Assembly: GCA_022647765.1 (NCBI GenBank)
Contig: JALCLH010000001.1
Location: 291,480 to 355,479, forward strand
Reading direction: 5' to 3'
DNA: 64,000 bases
From: Acidipropionibacterium sp.
GTDB lineage: Bacteria > Actinomycetota > Actinomycetes > Propionibacteriales > Propionibacteriaceae
The notes beneath the pieces are model-generated. The model saw only the letters and a list, made by a program, of their open reading frames with translations. It searched no databases and was not told the DNA's origin. Below, piece after piece: positions 8,396 to 16,330 of this stretch; positions within the stretch are counted from its first letter, which is position 1; the number at the start of each line of letters is the position of its first letter. A program made the position numbers and the translations under genes.

Positions 8396-9174
8396 CAGCG
8401 CATGCCCCAACGGTCGATGAGGAGAACCCCGCAGGTGGAGAGGGCGAGGAGCACCAGATACCACCCATCGGATGCCCTGAATACCAGCGGAATCCTGGTC
8501 GTGCGCGGTGCCGGTCGTTCAAGCCCTCGGGTGATCGCGGCGGCGCTGAGCTCTTCTGCGACGGTGATGCACCGCTGCACGAGTGGAACCACAATGAGTT
8601 CCGCGGTCCTGACGGGGGCGCGCAGGAATGTGACCGGGGTGAGAGGCACGCCCCTCGTGCGCAGCGCGTCGTCGATGTGGCGCAGTTCTTGTCCGATCGT
8701 GGGGACGAATCGCAGCATCACCGCGAGAGTCACCGTCACCGTGCGCGGCACGCGCAGACGCTCCAGCGCGGAAATGAACCGGGAGACGCTGAACGCCCCA
8801 GTGAAGAGCAGCCCGGCAGCCATCAGCGGTCCGATGCGCACGAAGATCGTGAGCATCGGCAACAGCAGCGTGAAGGGTGTTGCCGATGCCCGCTGCTCGA
8901 TGACGGACTTCATCAAGACACAGGCGAACCAGAACAGCACCATTGTCACTGCACCCCGCGCGCTGGCTGCGACCGCAACGAACACAGCCGTGACCAGCAC
9001 GAGCATCGCGGTCGCCGCCATCGAGCGCAATGTGAGTGTGACGATCCAGAGCAGCAGAATATGCAGCAGCACCGTCCTCGGGTCAATCAGCGGCGTGCTC
9101 CGCGTGGACCGACCGGGCGTCAGGACCCCGGGTGCCGTCTGAACGCTCACGGCCACTTTTCGCCTCACGGTCAC
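8395..9174 (-). CDS. ECF transporter transmembrane T component
   Basis: The protein has about 259 residues and five or six hydrophobic segments (TVLLHILLLWIVTLTLRSM, PMLTIFVRIGPLMAAGLLF). It shows the T-component cytoplasmic motif region with conserved Ala-Arg-Gly pattern (LRHIDDALRTRGV and ELSAAAITRGLERP), which couples the ATPases to the S component. The start is taken at GTG 9174, whose GTGA overlaps the S-component stop. Longer versions read back through the S gene in another frame and are not supported. S, T and A are tightly overlapped in one operon. Confidence 0.85.
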   Translation of the reverse strand: MTVRRKVAVSVQTAPGVLTPGRSTRSTPLIDPRTVLLHILLLWIVTLTLRSMAATAMLVLVTAVFVAVAASARGAVTMVLFWFACVLMKSVIEQRASATPFTLLLPMLTIFVRIGPLMAAGLLFTGAFSVSRFISALERLRVPRTVTVTLAVMLRFVPTIGQELRHIDDALRTRGVPLTPVTFLRAPVRTAELIVVPLVQRCITVAEELSAAAITRGLERPAPRTTRIPLVFRASDGWYLVLLALSTCGVLLIDRWGMR

Positions 9175-9800
9175 TTTCCACTTTGCCCACGGGTGAAATG
9201 CTTGCGCAGCACCCTCCTGGCGAAGGCCATGCCTGCGATTGCCGCGACGATAATCGCGGCGAGTGCGACGACGATGAACCAACTCTGCGCAGCACCGATC
9301 ACCGCGTTGATATATTCGGCGCTCTGCCCGGTCCGTTCGCCGGCAGCCCGGAATGCGTCGGCATTGAGAACCGTGGTGCCGAACCCGCCGCCGAAGTTCG
9401 CGAATTCGAATGCGATCCAGGCGAGAGTCACACGGGAGATTCGGTTCGCACCGCCCTTGTACAGGAGGAGTTCGCCGGCCAGACCGGCGATCACCATGAG
9501 CCCGGTGAGGAGCCAGCCGCCGAGCACTCCCCAGCCGAGGCCGAAGATCACTGCGGTGAGAATGGCCGCGCCAGGTTTACGGACCCGGGTGACGATGAGT
9601 GCGTAGAACACCGCTCCGAGAAGTGCATGGAGAGCCGGGTTGAAGAGGAACACGATCGGGTTCCAGGCGGTGACCATGCCGGTGATGATGCACAGCACGA
9701 ACAGGATCGCCGTGAAGATACCAATGGTCGCGAGGTCGCGGATCCCGAGCCGGGACTTTTCAGGGCGGACGACTGACGCGTCCTCTTGAGACTTGGACAT
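9171..9800 (-). CDS. ECF transporter substrate-binding S component, MptD-type
   Basis: The 209-residue membrane protein has about six segments (LATIGIFTAILFVLCIITGM, FGLGWGVLGGWLLTGLMVIA, SWFIVVALAAIIVAAIAGMA). The pattern matches the MptD/Trep_Strep S-component family, named after a mycobacterial protein from an iron-acquisition island. S components confer substrate specificity. Here the flanking siderophore-interacting protein and exporter suggest a siderophore, heme or iron-chelate substrate. That substrate assignment is inferred from context only. The gene starts 27 bases after the SIP stop. Confidence 0.8.
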   Translation of the reverse strand: MSKSQEDASVVRPEKSRLGIRDLATIGIFTAILFVLCIITGMVTAWNPIVFLFNPALHALLGAVFYALIVTRVRKPGAAILTAVIFGLGWGVLGGWLLTGLMVIAGLAGELLLYKGGANRISRVTLAWIAFEFANFGGGFGTTVLNADAFRAAGERTGQSAEYINAVIGAAQSWFIVVALAAIIVAAIAGMAFARRVLRKHFTRGQSGK

Positions 9801-9827
9801 AGGGGTCGCTTTCGTTCGGGTTGGTCG

Positions 9828-10718
9828 TTATCCGAGGGAGGAGCGGCCGTGTTTCCAGTATCCGAAGAAGGTGATGTCCTGTTTCGGGATGTTGTGCTGG
9901 CTGGTGAGGATGCGGCGCAGCCCGGTGGCCAGGCCGCTTTCCCCGGCGATGAACACGCTGCCATGGCCGGCGGGGAGGGTTGCGTGGGATACCGTGTCGA
10001 GCGCCAGCCTGCCGGGCATGGTGTCGGCGGTGTCGGCGGTGTCGCGGGGCAGCCATCGCACGTTCACGTGTGGTCCGAGGGTGACCGGGAGGATGTCGGC
10101 GGCCGTGGGCACTTCGAGGTAGAGCGTGGTCGGCAGACTTGCCGGGGTCTGCTCGGCGATGGCGAGAGCGGCCGGCGCGGCGCTTTCCTCGGCGACGAGC
10201 AGTTGCCAGTGGGCACCCTGCCTCGGCCGGTACATGGTGCCCTCGTCGAAGATCCCGACCGGGTCGCCGGGGCCTGCGGCCAGCGCCCAGGTGGCGGCGG
10301 GGCCGTCGCCGTGGACGACGAAGTCCACGTCCAGTTCGCGCTGCGCGGCCCGGAAGGCCCGGACGGTGTAGTTGCGCACATGGGGTCGCGTGGTGACGGG
10401 CATGAGGTAGAGCTGGGCGATCCATCCGTTGTTCGCCGCCGACGGCATCCGCAGCCCGGTCTGACCGGGTCGGGGGAAGAACAGCCGGAACAGCTGGTCC
10501 CAGCCCTGGTACTCGAAGTCGGCGAGGTCGTCTCCACCGATCGTCAGCCGCAGGAAGTGCTCGCTCAGCCGGTGCGCGGCGATCACCTCCAGTCGCAGCA
10601 TGCAACGGTGGGTGGGGGCGACGCGCGTCTTCGTCTTCGCGGCCGACCGGGGGCTCGGATCTTTTCCGGTGGGGTGAGACAACTCTGAATCCTTTCTAGG
10701 GGACGATGAAGAGTCCAT
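9828..10718 (-). CDS. Siderophore-interacting protein (FAD-dependent ferric-chelate reductase family), copy 2
   Basis: The protein has about 296 residues. A low-complexity polar N-terminus of about 38 residues precedes the SIP FAD-binding domain (MLRLEVIAAHRLSEHFLRLT, RPHVRNYTVRAFR with the flavin-binding RxYTVR motif). The reductase domain follows (HWQLLVAEESAAPAALAIAE, GSVFIAGESGLATGLRR, FFGYW near the end). It should reduce imported ferric siderophore or a similar chelate. The start is uncertain: ATG 10718 has no clear ribosome site, and an internal ATG at MLRLEV would give a typical 258-residue SIP. It sits between the MFS and ECF genes in the same operon. Confidence 0.85.
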   Translation of the reverse strand: MDSSSSPRKDSELSHPTGKDPSPRSAAKTKTRVAPTHRCMLRLEVIAAHRLSEHFLRLTIGGDDLADFEYQGWDQLFRLFFPRPGQTGLRMPSAANNGWIAQLYLMPVTTRPHVRNYTVRAFRAAQRELDVDFVVHGDGPAATWALAAGPGDPVGIFDEGTMYRPRQGAHWQLLVAEESAAPAALAIAEQTPASLPTTLYLEVPTAADILPVTLGPHVNVRWLPRDTADTADTMPGRLALDTVSHATLPAGHGSVFIAGESGLATGLRRILTSQHNIPKQDITFFGYWKHGRSSLG

Positions 10719-10795
10719 GGTGGGAGCGGTGGGCGAGGCCGCTGACGATGACGTGCCGCATATCTGCCCCTGCCGTGTCGTCGTCAGACCACCGG

Positions 10796-12349
10796 TCAGT
10801 CGGACTCGTGTGGGGTGACCCGGGCGGGTCGCACGATCATGGTGATGATCGCGGCGAGCAGGACGGTGCCGGCGGCGACGAGTGCGCCCAGGTGCATGGC
10901 GGTGTCGAAGGCGGTGCGGGCCCCCTCCAGGATCTGCGGGTGGGCGGCGGCGAACTGCGGGTGGGCTGCCGCGGCTCCGAGTGTGGCGGCCAGGGACTGC
11001 GTCATAGTGGCCTGCTCGGATGCGGGGACCCCGGTGAGTGCGGGGGCCAGATGACTGCCGTAGGTGGACCAGAGCAGGGAGCCGAGGATGGCCACGCCGA
11101 GTGCGCTGGCGATCTGGCGCAGCGTGTTCATCAGAGCAGAGCATCCTGCGGCCAGCTGCGCCGGGAGACTCGTGGTGGCCAGGCTCGTGGCAGGGGTGAG
11201 CAGCAGGCCGAAGCCGAATGCGACGACGAGCATCTCGGCCAGGATCCAGGCCAGCGCGGTGTCGCGGCCCATGAAGGCCAGTGCGCCGAGCCCGATCGTG
11301 GCAAGGAGCAGGCCGATGACGATGGTGGCGCGGGCGCCGATCCCGATACTCAGCCGGTGCGCCAATGGCGAGCCGATGACCACCCCGACCGAGAGCGGGA
11401 TGAAGATCAGACCGGTCTGGAAGGGCGTGTAGCCGAGCTGCACCTCCAGGAAGAAGGTCGTGATGTACATGTACCCGTAGATGGCGAAGGAGGCCATGAG
11501 CAGGGCGATGACAGCGACCGTGAAGGACGCGCGGCGGAACAGGCGCACGTCGGCGACCGGATGCGGCGACCGCGCCTCGGCGATGACGAGCCCGGCCAGG
11601 ACCAGCACTCCGATCACGAGGGGGACCAGGGTGCCGGCCGTGAGCCAGTCTCCGTGCTCGCCGCCGTTCAGCACGCCCCACATGAGGAGGGCGATGCCGA
11701 CGATGGAGGCGATCACGGGGAGGATGCGGAGCCGGGCGTCGGGGTCCGTGGGAATGCGGTGCACGCCGACCCAGGAGACGATCAGGGCGATCAGGGAGAT
11801 CACGGCGGTCAGGGCCAGCACAGAGCCCCACCACAGACCCGCGGACAGCAGTGCACCGCCGAGCAGGGGACCGGCCGAGATGGAGATGCCGGAGGCGCCG
11901 GCCCAGATCGAGATGGCCGCCCCGCGCTTGTCGGCGGGGAAGGTGCGCAGGATGATCGCCAGCGTGGTGGGCATGATGATCGCGGCGAACACGCCCATCA
12001 GCGCGCGGGCGGCGATGAGGAACCAGGATGCGACGGGGATGCAGGCCAGCCCCGTGGTGATGGTGAAGCCGATCAGTCCGATCAGCAGGGTCTCACCCAG
12101 CCCGAACCGGTTGCCGATGGAGCCGGCGATCAGCAGGAACCCCGCGAAGGTGAGGGTGTAGCTGTTGAGCACCCACTGCTGGGCGGTGTTGCTCAGCGAC
12201 AGGGCGGCCGTCATCTGCGGCAGGGCGACGTTGAGGATCGTGGTGCCCAACAGCACCACGGAGACGGCGAGCACCAGTGCGGTCAGCACCAGTCCTGGTC
12301 GTACCCTCACCGCAGGGCGCGTCTGTCGAGTCTGTTCAAGCACGGTCAA
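10796..12349 (-). CDS. MFS transporter of the DHA2 family, first gene of the iron-type operon
   Basis: The 517-residue protein has about 14 membrane segments. It shows TTILNVALPQMTAALSLS in TM1, the loop 2-3 signature GNRFGLGETLL, and a motif C region SGISISAGPLLGGALLSAGL. It heads the minus-strand run MFS, SIP, S, T, A, with 77 bases to the SIP gene. DHA2 proteins often export siderophores or drugs. In this setting it could secrete a siderophore or expel the deferrated ligand, which is an inference. Repeated TTAGG/CCTAA motifs lie 76-128 bases upstream of its start. Confidence 0.85.
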   Translation of the reverse strand: MTVLEQTRQTRPAVRVRPGLVLTALVLAVSVVLLGTTILNVALPQMTAALSLSNTAQQWVLNSYTLTFAGFLLIAGSIGNRFGLGETLLIGLIGFTITTGLACIPVASWFLIAARALMGVFAAIIMPTTLAIILRTFPADKRGAAISIWAGASGISISAGPLLGGALLSAGLWWGSVLALTAVISLIALIVSWVGVHRIPTDPDARLRILPVIASIVGIALLMWGVLNGGEHGDWLTAGTLVPLVIGVLVLAGLVIAEARSPHPVADVRLFRRASFTVAVIALLMASFAIYGYMYITTFFLEVQLGYTPFQTGLIFIPLSVGVVIGSPLAHRLSIGIGARATIVIGLLLATIGLGALAFMGRDTALAWILAEMLVVAFGFGLLLTPATSLATTSLPAQLAAGCSALMNTLRQIASALGVAILGSLLWSTYGSHLAPALTGVPASEQATMTQSLAATLGAAAAHPQFAAAHPQILEGARTAFDTAMHLGALVAAGTVLLAAIITMIVRPARVTPHESD

Positions 12350-12424
12350 TGGGGTTCTCCTATCAGGATGTGGTTCGCCGGCGGGCGGTCAGGCGCAGAG
12401 TCGGCGATAAGACCAAACACTTGG

Positions 12425-12477
12425 TAAGCATACCCTAATGACTTGATAAGGGCACCCTAACTTTAGGGGTGTCCTAA
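12425..12477. promoter_or_regulatory. Cluster of three TTAGG/CCTAA-type operator motifs in the divergent MFS/tetR promoter
   Basis: Three copies of one motif are seen: TAAGCATACCCTAA (12425-12438), TAAGGGCACCCTAA (12447-12460) and TTAGGGGTGTCCTAA (12463-12477, opposite orientation). Together with 6844-6857 they give a consensus close to TTAGGGTNNSCTWA. The last two are nearly adjacent and can pair as CACCCTAA/TTAGGGGTG. They lie between the MFS start (12349) and the TetR start (12572). Confidence 0.6.
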
Positions 12478-12571
12478 CTTGAGGGTGCGGTAGTGTCGGC
12501 CTGCCGTCTGTGCCGCGGCGATCCGCCACAGGACACACCGCCGGAGCGGTCACGACGGGGGAGGAGCACGG

Positions 12572-13219
12572 ATGCCTGCAAGGCGTCACAGTCGCGAGGA
12601 TGTCATCGCCACGGCCCTGGCCATCCTCGACGAGCAGGGGCTGGAGGCCGTCACGGTGCGCGAGATCGCCCGCCGGATGCGGGTGAACCTGAACTCCGTC
12701 ACCTTCCAGGTGGGCACGAAGGGCAACCTCATCGCGCTGATGGCCGACGCCGTGCTCTCGGGCCTCTCCTTCCGCGATCTGCCCGACGACGGCTTCGATC
12801 GCGTCGCCGAGATCAGTCACCGCCTCCGCGCCGTGCTGCTCTCCCACCGTGACGGCGCCAAGCTCGTGTCAGGCACCGAGGCCCTGGAACAGAACACCCT
12901 GCGGGTCGCTGAGACGATGACGGCCGCGCTGACCGCTAGCGGCGTCTCCGACCTGGACAACGTGCGCGCCGCCTGGGGGCTGTTCTACTTCATTCTCGGC
13001 CTGACCCAGGAACAGCAGGCCAGAACGCTCACCACCCAGACGTACCTGGCCGCCATGGACGGCGGCGACTACCCCACCCTCACCCGAATCGGACCCATCT
13101 GGGCCGACCTCGACTACGACGACCGCTTCGACTTCGGCGTCAACGCCATTATCGACACCCTGCGTGCCAGCGTGCCCCACGACACCGCAGAGCAGCTCGA
13201 CGGGTGCCGGCCGGGATGA
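12572..13219 (+). CDS. TetR/AcrR family regulator divergent from the MFS-SIP-ECF operon
   Basis: The 215-residue protein has an HTH at about residues 8-55 (DVIATALAILDEQGLEAVTV, REIARRMRVNLNSVTFQV). It has a TetR-C type effector domain with WGLFYFILGLTQEQQAR. The second HTH helix is atypical (LNSVTFQVGTKGNLI instead of the usual LYxHFxxKxxL). It is divergent from the MFS gene with the motif cluster between them. It may be the repressor of the iron-type locus, or one layer of control besides an iron sensor. Confidence 0.8.
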   Translation: MPARRHSREDVIATALAILDEQGLEAVTVREIARRMRVNLNSVTFQVGTKGNLIALMADAVLSGLSFRDLPDDGFDRVAEISHRLRAVLLSHRDGAKLVSGTEALEQNTLRVAETMTAALTASGVSDLDNVRAAWGLFYFILGLTQEQQARTLTTQTYLAAMDGGDYPTLTRIGPIWADLDYDDRFDFGVNAIIDTLRASVPHDTAEQLDGCRPG

Positions 13220-13305
13220 CGACCGGTCGATCGGGTTGCCGATGCCGCGGCTCGCTCAGCCCATTCGGTCTCGACGCGATCCTAGGATCCCTTCCCCGGG
13301 CGTGA

Positions 13306-14922
13306 TCAGCTCGCGCGCCGAGTCGCGCGCAGCACGACGTCGTTGATGTGATGGATGCTCGCCGCACCCGGGGGTCGCGGCCGGGTCTCATGCACCTCGA
13401 TCCTCCAGGTCCCGGGATCGGCCGAGAGCGCCGCGGCGATCTCATCGACGCCGACGAACGCCTCCGGGTCGTACATCCGGGTCTGGGACGCCACGTCGAT
13501 CGGCTCGAGCATCGGGCTGAGATCGTGGTGCACGACCAGGAGGGTGCCGCCGGGGGCGACGGCGTCGAGCAGATTGCGCAGGCCTCTCTGGTCGGGAGTG
13601 CGCTTGAATGAGCCGTACTGCAGCGACACCAGATCGAAGGTCTGCGTGCCGAAGGGCGCCGGATCGTTGACATCGCCATGGATGAGATCGAGGGAGAGTC
13701 CGCGGCGCTCGGCCTCGGCGCGTGCCCGCGCCAGCGCGTTGCCGGAGATGTCGGTGGCGGTGACTCTCCATCCGTGCTCGGCCAGCCAGAGGGCGTCGGC
13801 ACCTTCGCCGGCACCGACGTCGAGCGCGCTCCCGGGTGCCTGGACGCGGATCTCGTGGACCAGCGTGCCATTGGGATTGCCGCTCCACGCCTGATCATCG
13901 CCGGAGTAGCGGTGATCCCAGTCGGCCTCCTCGCCCGACAGCCTGGCGGCACTGCGCAGGTCCTCCTCGGCGAGGCTGAAGGCGATCATGGCGCCGACCT
14001 GGCTGCCCTGGGCGGCCGAGGGCAGTGCCTGAAGGCTCGGATCGGTGAGATTTCCGGCGGCGTAGATTCCGGGCACGGCGGTCTCCCCGCGCGGGTCGAC
14101 CGCAAGCGCGTCGCCGACGCCGGTGGGGTGCGGGCCGGCGGTGAGCCCGGCCCCGGCCAGCACCTCGACGCGGGCACGGAAGCGGGGGCCAACGACGACG
14201 GCGTCGGCATCGAGGACGCAGCCGTCGTCGAGTTCGACGCCGGACACGTTGCCCTCCGGCGCGGCGAGGACCCGGCGGACGCGGTGGCGTTCGACGGCGA
14301 CCCCGGAGGCTGTGAGTGTGTCCAGGACTTCTTCGTCAATACCGGCCGGATCGTGCAGCACTGCGGTCAGGTGGTCGGCGAGATGCCGGAACAGCGCGGT
14401 CTGGTGAAGGTGCAGGGGATTGGTGACGATCTGCACCAGACGCCGGTCGCGCACCTCGAAGCCGTGACAGAACGGGCAGTGGATCACACCGCGTCCCCAC
14501 TGCTCGTCGAGACCGTCGATTCTCGGGAGGTCGTCGGTGAGACCGGTCGCGGCCAGAACCCGGCGGGTGACCAGCGTGTGACCGCCGGTGAGGTCGAGCT
14601 GGAATCTGCCGTCGTCTCGGTGGTGTGCTCCGACGACCCGGCCGATGAGCACCTCGGCGCCGTAGCTGCGCACCTCCTCGCGTCCGACCGTCCTGAGCTC
14701 ACCCGGCGCGACGCCCTCGCGCCCCAGGTAGCCGTGCATGTGTGCGGCCGGGGCATTGCGCGGAGTGCCGTCGTCGACCACGATGACGCTGCGGCGCTGC
14801 CGGGCGATCTGCAGGGCGCCCGCCAGACCGGCGGCCGAGCCGCCGATCACGGCGACATCGCAGTGGCGCTCGAGCGTCTGGGGGAGGGCCGGGTGCGGGC
14901 CGTGTGCGGAGTGTTCGCTCAT
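13306..14922 (-). CDS. Fusion protein: thioredoxin-reductase-like FAD oxidoreductase plus SAM-dependent methyltransferase
   Basis: The 538-residue protein has two parts. Residues 20-325 form a pyridine-nucleotide disulfide oxidoreductase: FAD-binding GGSAAG (27-32), redox-active CPFC (149-152), and a C-terminal FAD motif PGIYAAGNLTDPS. Residues 335-538 form a class I methyltransferase with motif I LDVGAGEG (367-374) and an acidic motif II (VTATDISG). ATG 14922 was chosen because upstream sequence belongs to the divergent regulator. Such fusions are known in actinobacteria. The substrate is unknown; redox-linked detoxification, for example of a thiol or metalloid compound, is plausible. It is divergent from the XRE-cupin gene. 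Confidence 0.85.
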   Translation of the reverse strand: MSEHSAHGPHPALPQTLERHCDVAVIGGSAAGLAGALQIARQRRSVIVVDDGTPRNAPAAHMHGYLGREGVAPGELRTVGREEVRSYGAEVLIGRVVGAHHRDDGRFQLDLTGGHTLVTRRVLAATGLTDDLPRIDGLDEQWGRGVIHCPFCHGFEVRDRRLVQIVTNPLHLHQTALFRHLADHLTAVLHDPAGIDEEVLDTLTASGVAVERHRVRRVLAAPEGNVSGVELDDGCVLDADAVVVGPRFRARVEVLAGAGLTAGPHPTGVGDALAVDPRGETAVPGIYAAGNLTDPSLQALPSAAQGSQVGAMIAFSLAEEDLRSAARLSGEEADWDHRYSGDDQAWSGNPNGTLVHEIRVQAPGSALDVGAGEGADALWLAEHGWRVTATDISGNALARARAEAERRGLSLDLIHGDVNDPAPFGTQTFDLVSLQYGSFKRTPDQRGLRNLLDAVAPGGTLLVVHHDLSPMLEPIDVASQTRMYDPEAFVGVDEIAAALSADPGTWRIEVHETRPRPPGAASIHHINDVVLRATRRAS

Positions 14923-14962
14923 GCCTGGGACCCTACGGCGTCCAGCGCTTGCGGTAAGGCAC

Positions 14963-14979
14963 CTTGCGGAATTCGCAAG
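14963..14979. promoter_or_regulatory. Palindrome in the divergent oxidoreductase/XRE-cupin promoter
   Basis: CTTGCG-GAATT-CGCAAG is a perfect 6-bp inverted repeat. A further CTTGCGG direct copy starts 15 bases upstream at 14948. It lies 19 bases before the GTG of the XRE regulator and is the likely operator for that protein. Confidence 0.55.
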
Positions 14980-14997
14980 ACCTGTCAGGATGGTCGG

Positions 14998-15555
14998 GTG
15001 AGCGAAACCGCCGATGTCGAAGCGCTGGCGCGGTCGCGCCTGCGCGGAATCCGCACCACTCTGGGCTACTCCCTCGACGAGTTGGCCGAGCGCACCCATC
15101 TTAGCCCGTCGACGATCAGCCGGGTCGAGACCGGCAAGCGCAGGCTGAGTCTGGATGTGCTGGTGCCGCTGGCTGCAGCCCTCCAGATCAGTCTCGATGC
15201 CCTCTTCGAGGCGCCCTCCGACGACGACGTCGTCATCCATCCGGTCGCGCACAGCAGCGGCGCACGGACGACCTGGCCGCTGAGCCGTCCGGACGGGCGC
15301 ATGGTCGCGATGAAGATCCGCTTTGAACCGACCGAGGGCCGGCCCAGTCTGCGGGTGCACCCCGGCTACGACTGGTTCCTGGTCCTCGAGGGTCGCGCAC
15401 GGCTGTGGCTCGGAGAACGGAGGATCGACGTGGCTGCGGGGGAGGCGGCGGAGTTCGCGACGATGGTTCCGCACGCGGTCACGGCGCTGGACGGCCCGGC
15501 CGAGTTGATCATGATCTTCGACCGGGACGGGCAGCGCGCGCACGTGCACCAGTAG
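14998..15555 (+). CDS. XRE-family regulator with C-terminal cupin sensor domain
   Basis: The 185-residue protein has an XRE HTH at about residues 12-65 (SLDELAERTHLSPSTISRVE, TGKRRLSLDVLVPLAAAL). A cupin domain follows at about 105-180 (HPGYDWFLVLEGRARLWLGE, VAAGEAAEFATMVPHAVTAL). GTG 14998 gives a compact N-terminus and follows the palindrome. The last 55 codons and about 45 downstream bases are repeated at 16120-16330. It probably senses a small molecule and controls the divergent oxidoreductase-methyltransferase. Confidence 0.85.
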   Translation: MSETADVEALARSRLRGIRTTLGYSLDELAERTHLSPSTISRVETGKRRLSLDVLVPLAAALQISLDALFEAPSDDDVVIHPVAHSSGARTTWPLSRPDGRMVAMKIRFEPTEGRPSLRVHPGYDWFLVLEGRARLWLGERRIDVAAGEAAEFATMVPHAVTALDGPAELIMIFDRDGQRAHVHQ

Positions 15556-15599
15556 CGCTCAGGCGGTGCGGCGTCCTTCCCCTGCGAACACCGGTCGAG
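15391..15599. repeat. Direct repeat, copy 1 (end of the XRE-cupin gene plus tail of the HAD gene)
   Basis: This 209-bp block recurs at 16120-16330, offset 729-731 bases, with about a dozen substitutions. It covers the cupin C-terminus and a stretch equal to the last ~40 bases of the HAD gene, which belongs next to copy 2. The original gene order was therefore XRE-cupin directly convergent on the HAD gene. Confidence 0.85.
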
Positions 15600-15665
15600 T
15601 TCGACGCCGACGAACGCCCCCAGGTCCGTACATCCGGGTCTGGGACGCCACGTCGATATGCTGGA
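15600..15665 (-). pseudogene. Stray fragment of the methyltransferase domain
   Basis: About 60 bases match 13446-13505, inside the methyltransferase part of the fusion gene. The shared core is GTACATCCGGGTCTGGGACG (15626-15645) and the flanks differ slightly. The fragment joins copy 1 of the direct repeat abruptly. It is debris from a local rearrangement rather than a functional gene. Confidence 0.65.
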
Positions 15666-15719
15666 GCGGCCTCGAAATTGGTAGGGGACTGTGGTGGGTT
15701 GGTCGGATAGATTTGGGTC

Positions 15720-15956
15720 ATGACACCGAATGCTGCAACCTTGATTCGAGACGGACTGGCGCTCGACGTTGATGAGCGCTCGGTGGTCGCTAACGCCCTG
15801 CTTGAAAGCATTGACGATACGGACGATGCGAGTGAAGTTGATGATGCGTGGCGTGTCGTAGTCTCTAGGCGACTTGCAGAGATGCGTTCTGGCGCGGTTG
15901 AGATGATCGACGCTGACGAGCTTTTCGCTGAGTTGCGTGCTTCTGTGGCCGAATAA
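15720..15956 (+). CDS. Addiction-module antitoxin, orphaned
   Basis: The 78-residue acidic protein (LIRDGLALDVDERSVVANAL, EVDDAWRVVVSRRLAEMRSG) has the same helix-W-R/E-I-G plan and length as the antitoxin at 5376-5618. Its stop overlaps an ATG (TAATG at 15954-15958), as expected for a coupled toxin gene. That toxin is reduced to 31 residues. Base composition is slightly lower in GC than the surroundings. It may survive as an anti-addiction remnant or simply be decaying. Confidence 0.65.
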   Translation: MTPNAATLIRDGLALDVDERSVVANALLESIDDTDDASEVDDAWRVVVSRRLAEMRSGAVEMIDADELFAELRASVAE

Positions 15957-16051
15957 TGTCTGGTCAGCGGGTACGCCCCGAGGCAACCGACCACGCAATC
16001 ATGCGGCAGAGATGCCTGTTGGTGGGTGGAGTAAGTCCATTGGTGAACTGA
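15956..16051 (+). pseudogene. Toxin gene remnant behind the orphan antitoxin
   Basis: The frame begins at ATG 15956 overlapping the antitoxin stop and encodes MSGQRVRPEATDHAIMRQRC plus 11 residues before TGA 16049-16051. The first residues (QRVRPEA) look like the start of a ParE/RelE toxin, but the rest of the family body (~90 residues) is missing. Confidence 0.45.
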
Positions 16052-16105
16052 TAGCCCTTGGTTGAGGACTGGATGTCGAGCATTCCGGCTTCGTCCACGA
16101 TCACT
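15964..16105 (-). other. Short minus-strand remnant with a DEAG-type acidic motif, identity unknown
   Basis: Opposite the toxin remnant, an uninterrupted frame reads VIVDEAGMLDIQSSTKGYQF and continues to RMIAWSVASGRTR before a stop at 15964. It has no start of its own and is cut at its 5' side by repeat copy 2. The VDEAGML motif occurs in relaxase-helicases, but nothing else supports that identity. It could equally be noise. Confidence 0.2.
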
Positions 16106-16119
16106 CAGTCCATCCATCC

Positions 16120-16330
16120 GGTCTCGCACGGCTGTGGCTCGGAGAGCGGAGGATCGACGTGGCTGCGGGAGAAGCGGCGGAGTTCGCGACGATGGTTCCG
16201 CACGCGGTCACGGCGCTGGACGGCCCGGCCGAGCTGATCATGATCTTCGATCGGGACGGGCAGCGCGCGCAGGTGCACCAGCGAGCGCTCAGGCGGCGCG
16301 GCGTCCTTCCCCTGCGAACCACCGGTCGAG
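16120..16330. repeat. Direct repeat, copy 2
   Basis: This is the second copy of the 15391-15599 block. It encodes the last ~50 residues of the cupin domain without a start and with the stop codon lost (CAGCGAGCG instead of CAGTAGCG). It then runs into the true 3' end of the HAD gene, whose stop is at 16289-16291. Confidence 0.85.

Noticed and set aside
10706..12427. A plus-strand frame of 573 codons opposite the MFS gene
   Set aside because: It is a Gly/Asp/Gln-rich shadow of the membrane protein on the other strand, which has clear MFS motifs.
13446..15660. Possible CRISPR or tandem-repeat array because the same words recur
   Set aside because: The recurring segments are single displaced copies of coding sequence with irregular spacing and no spacer structure.
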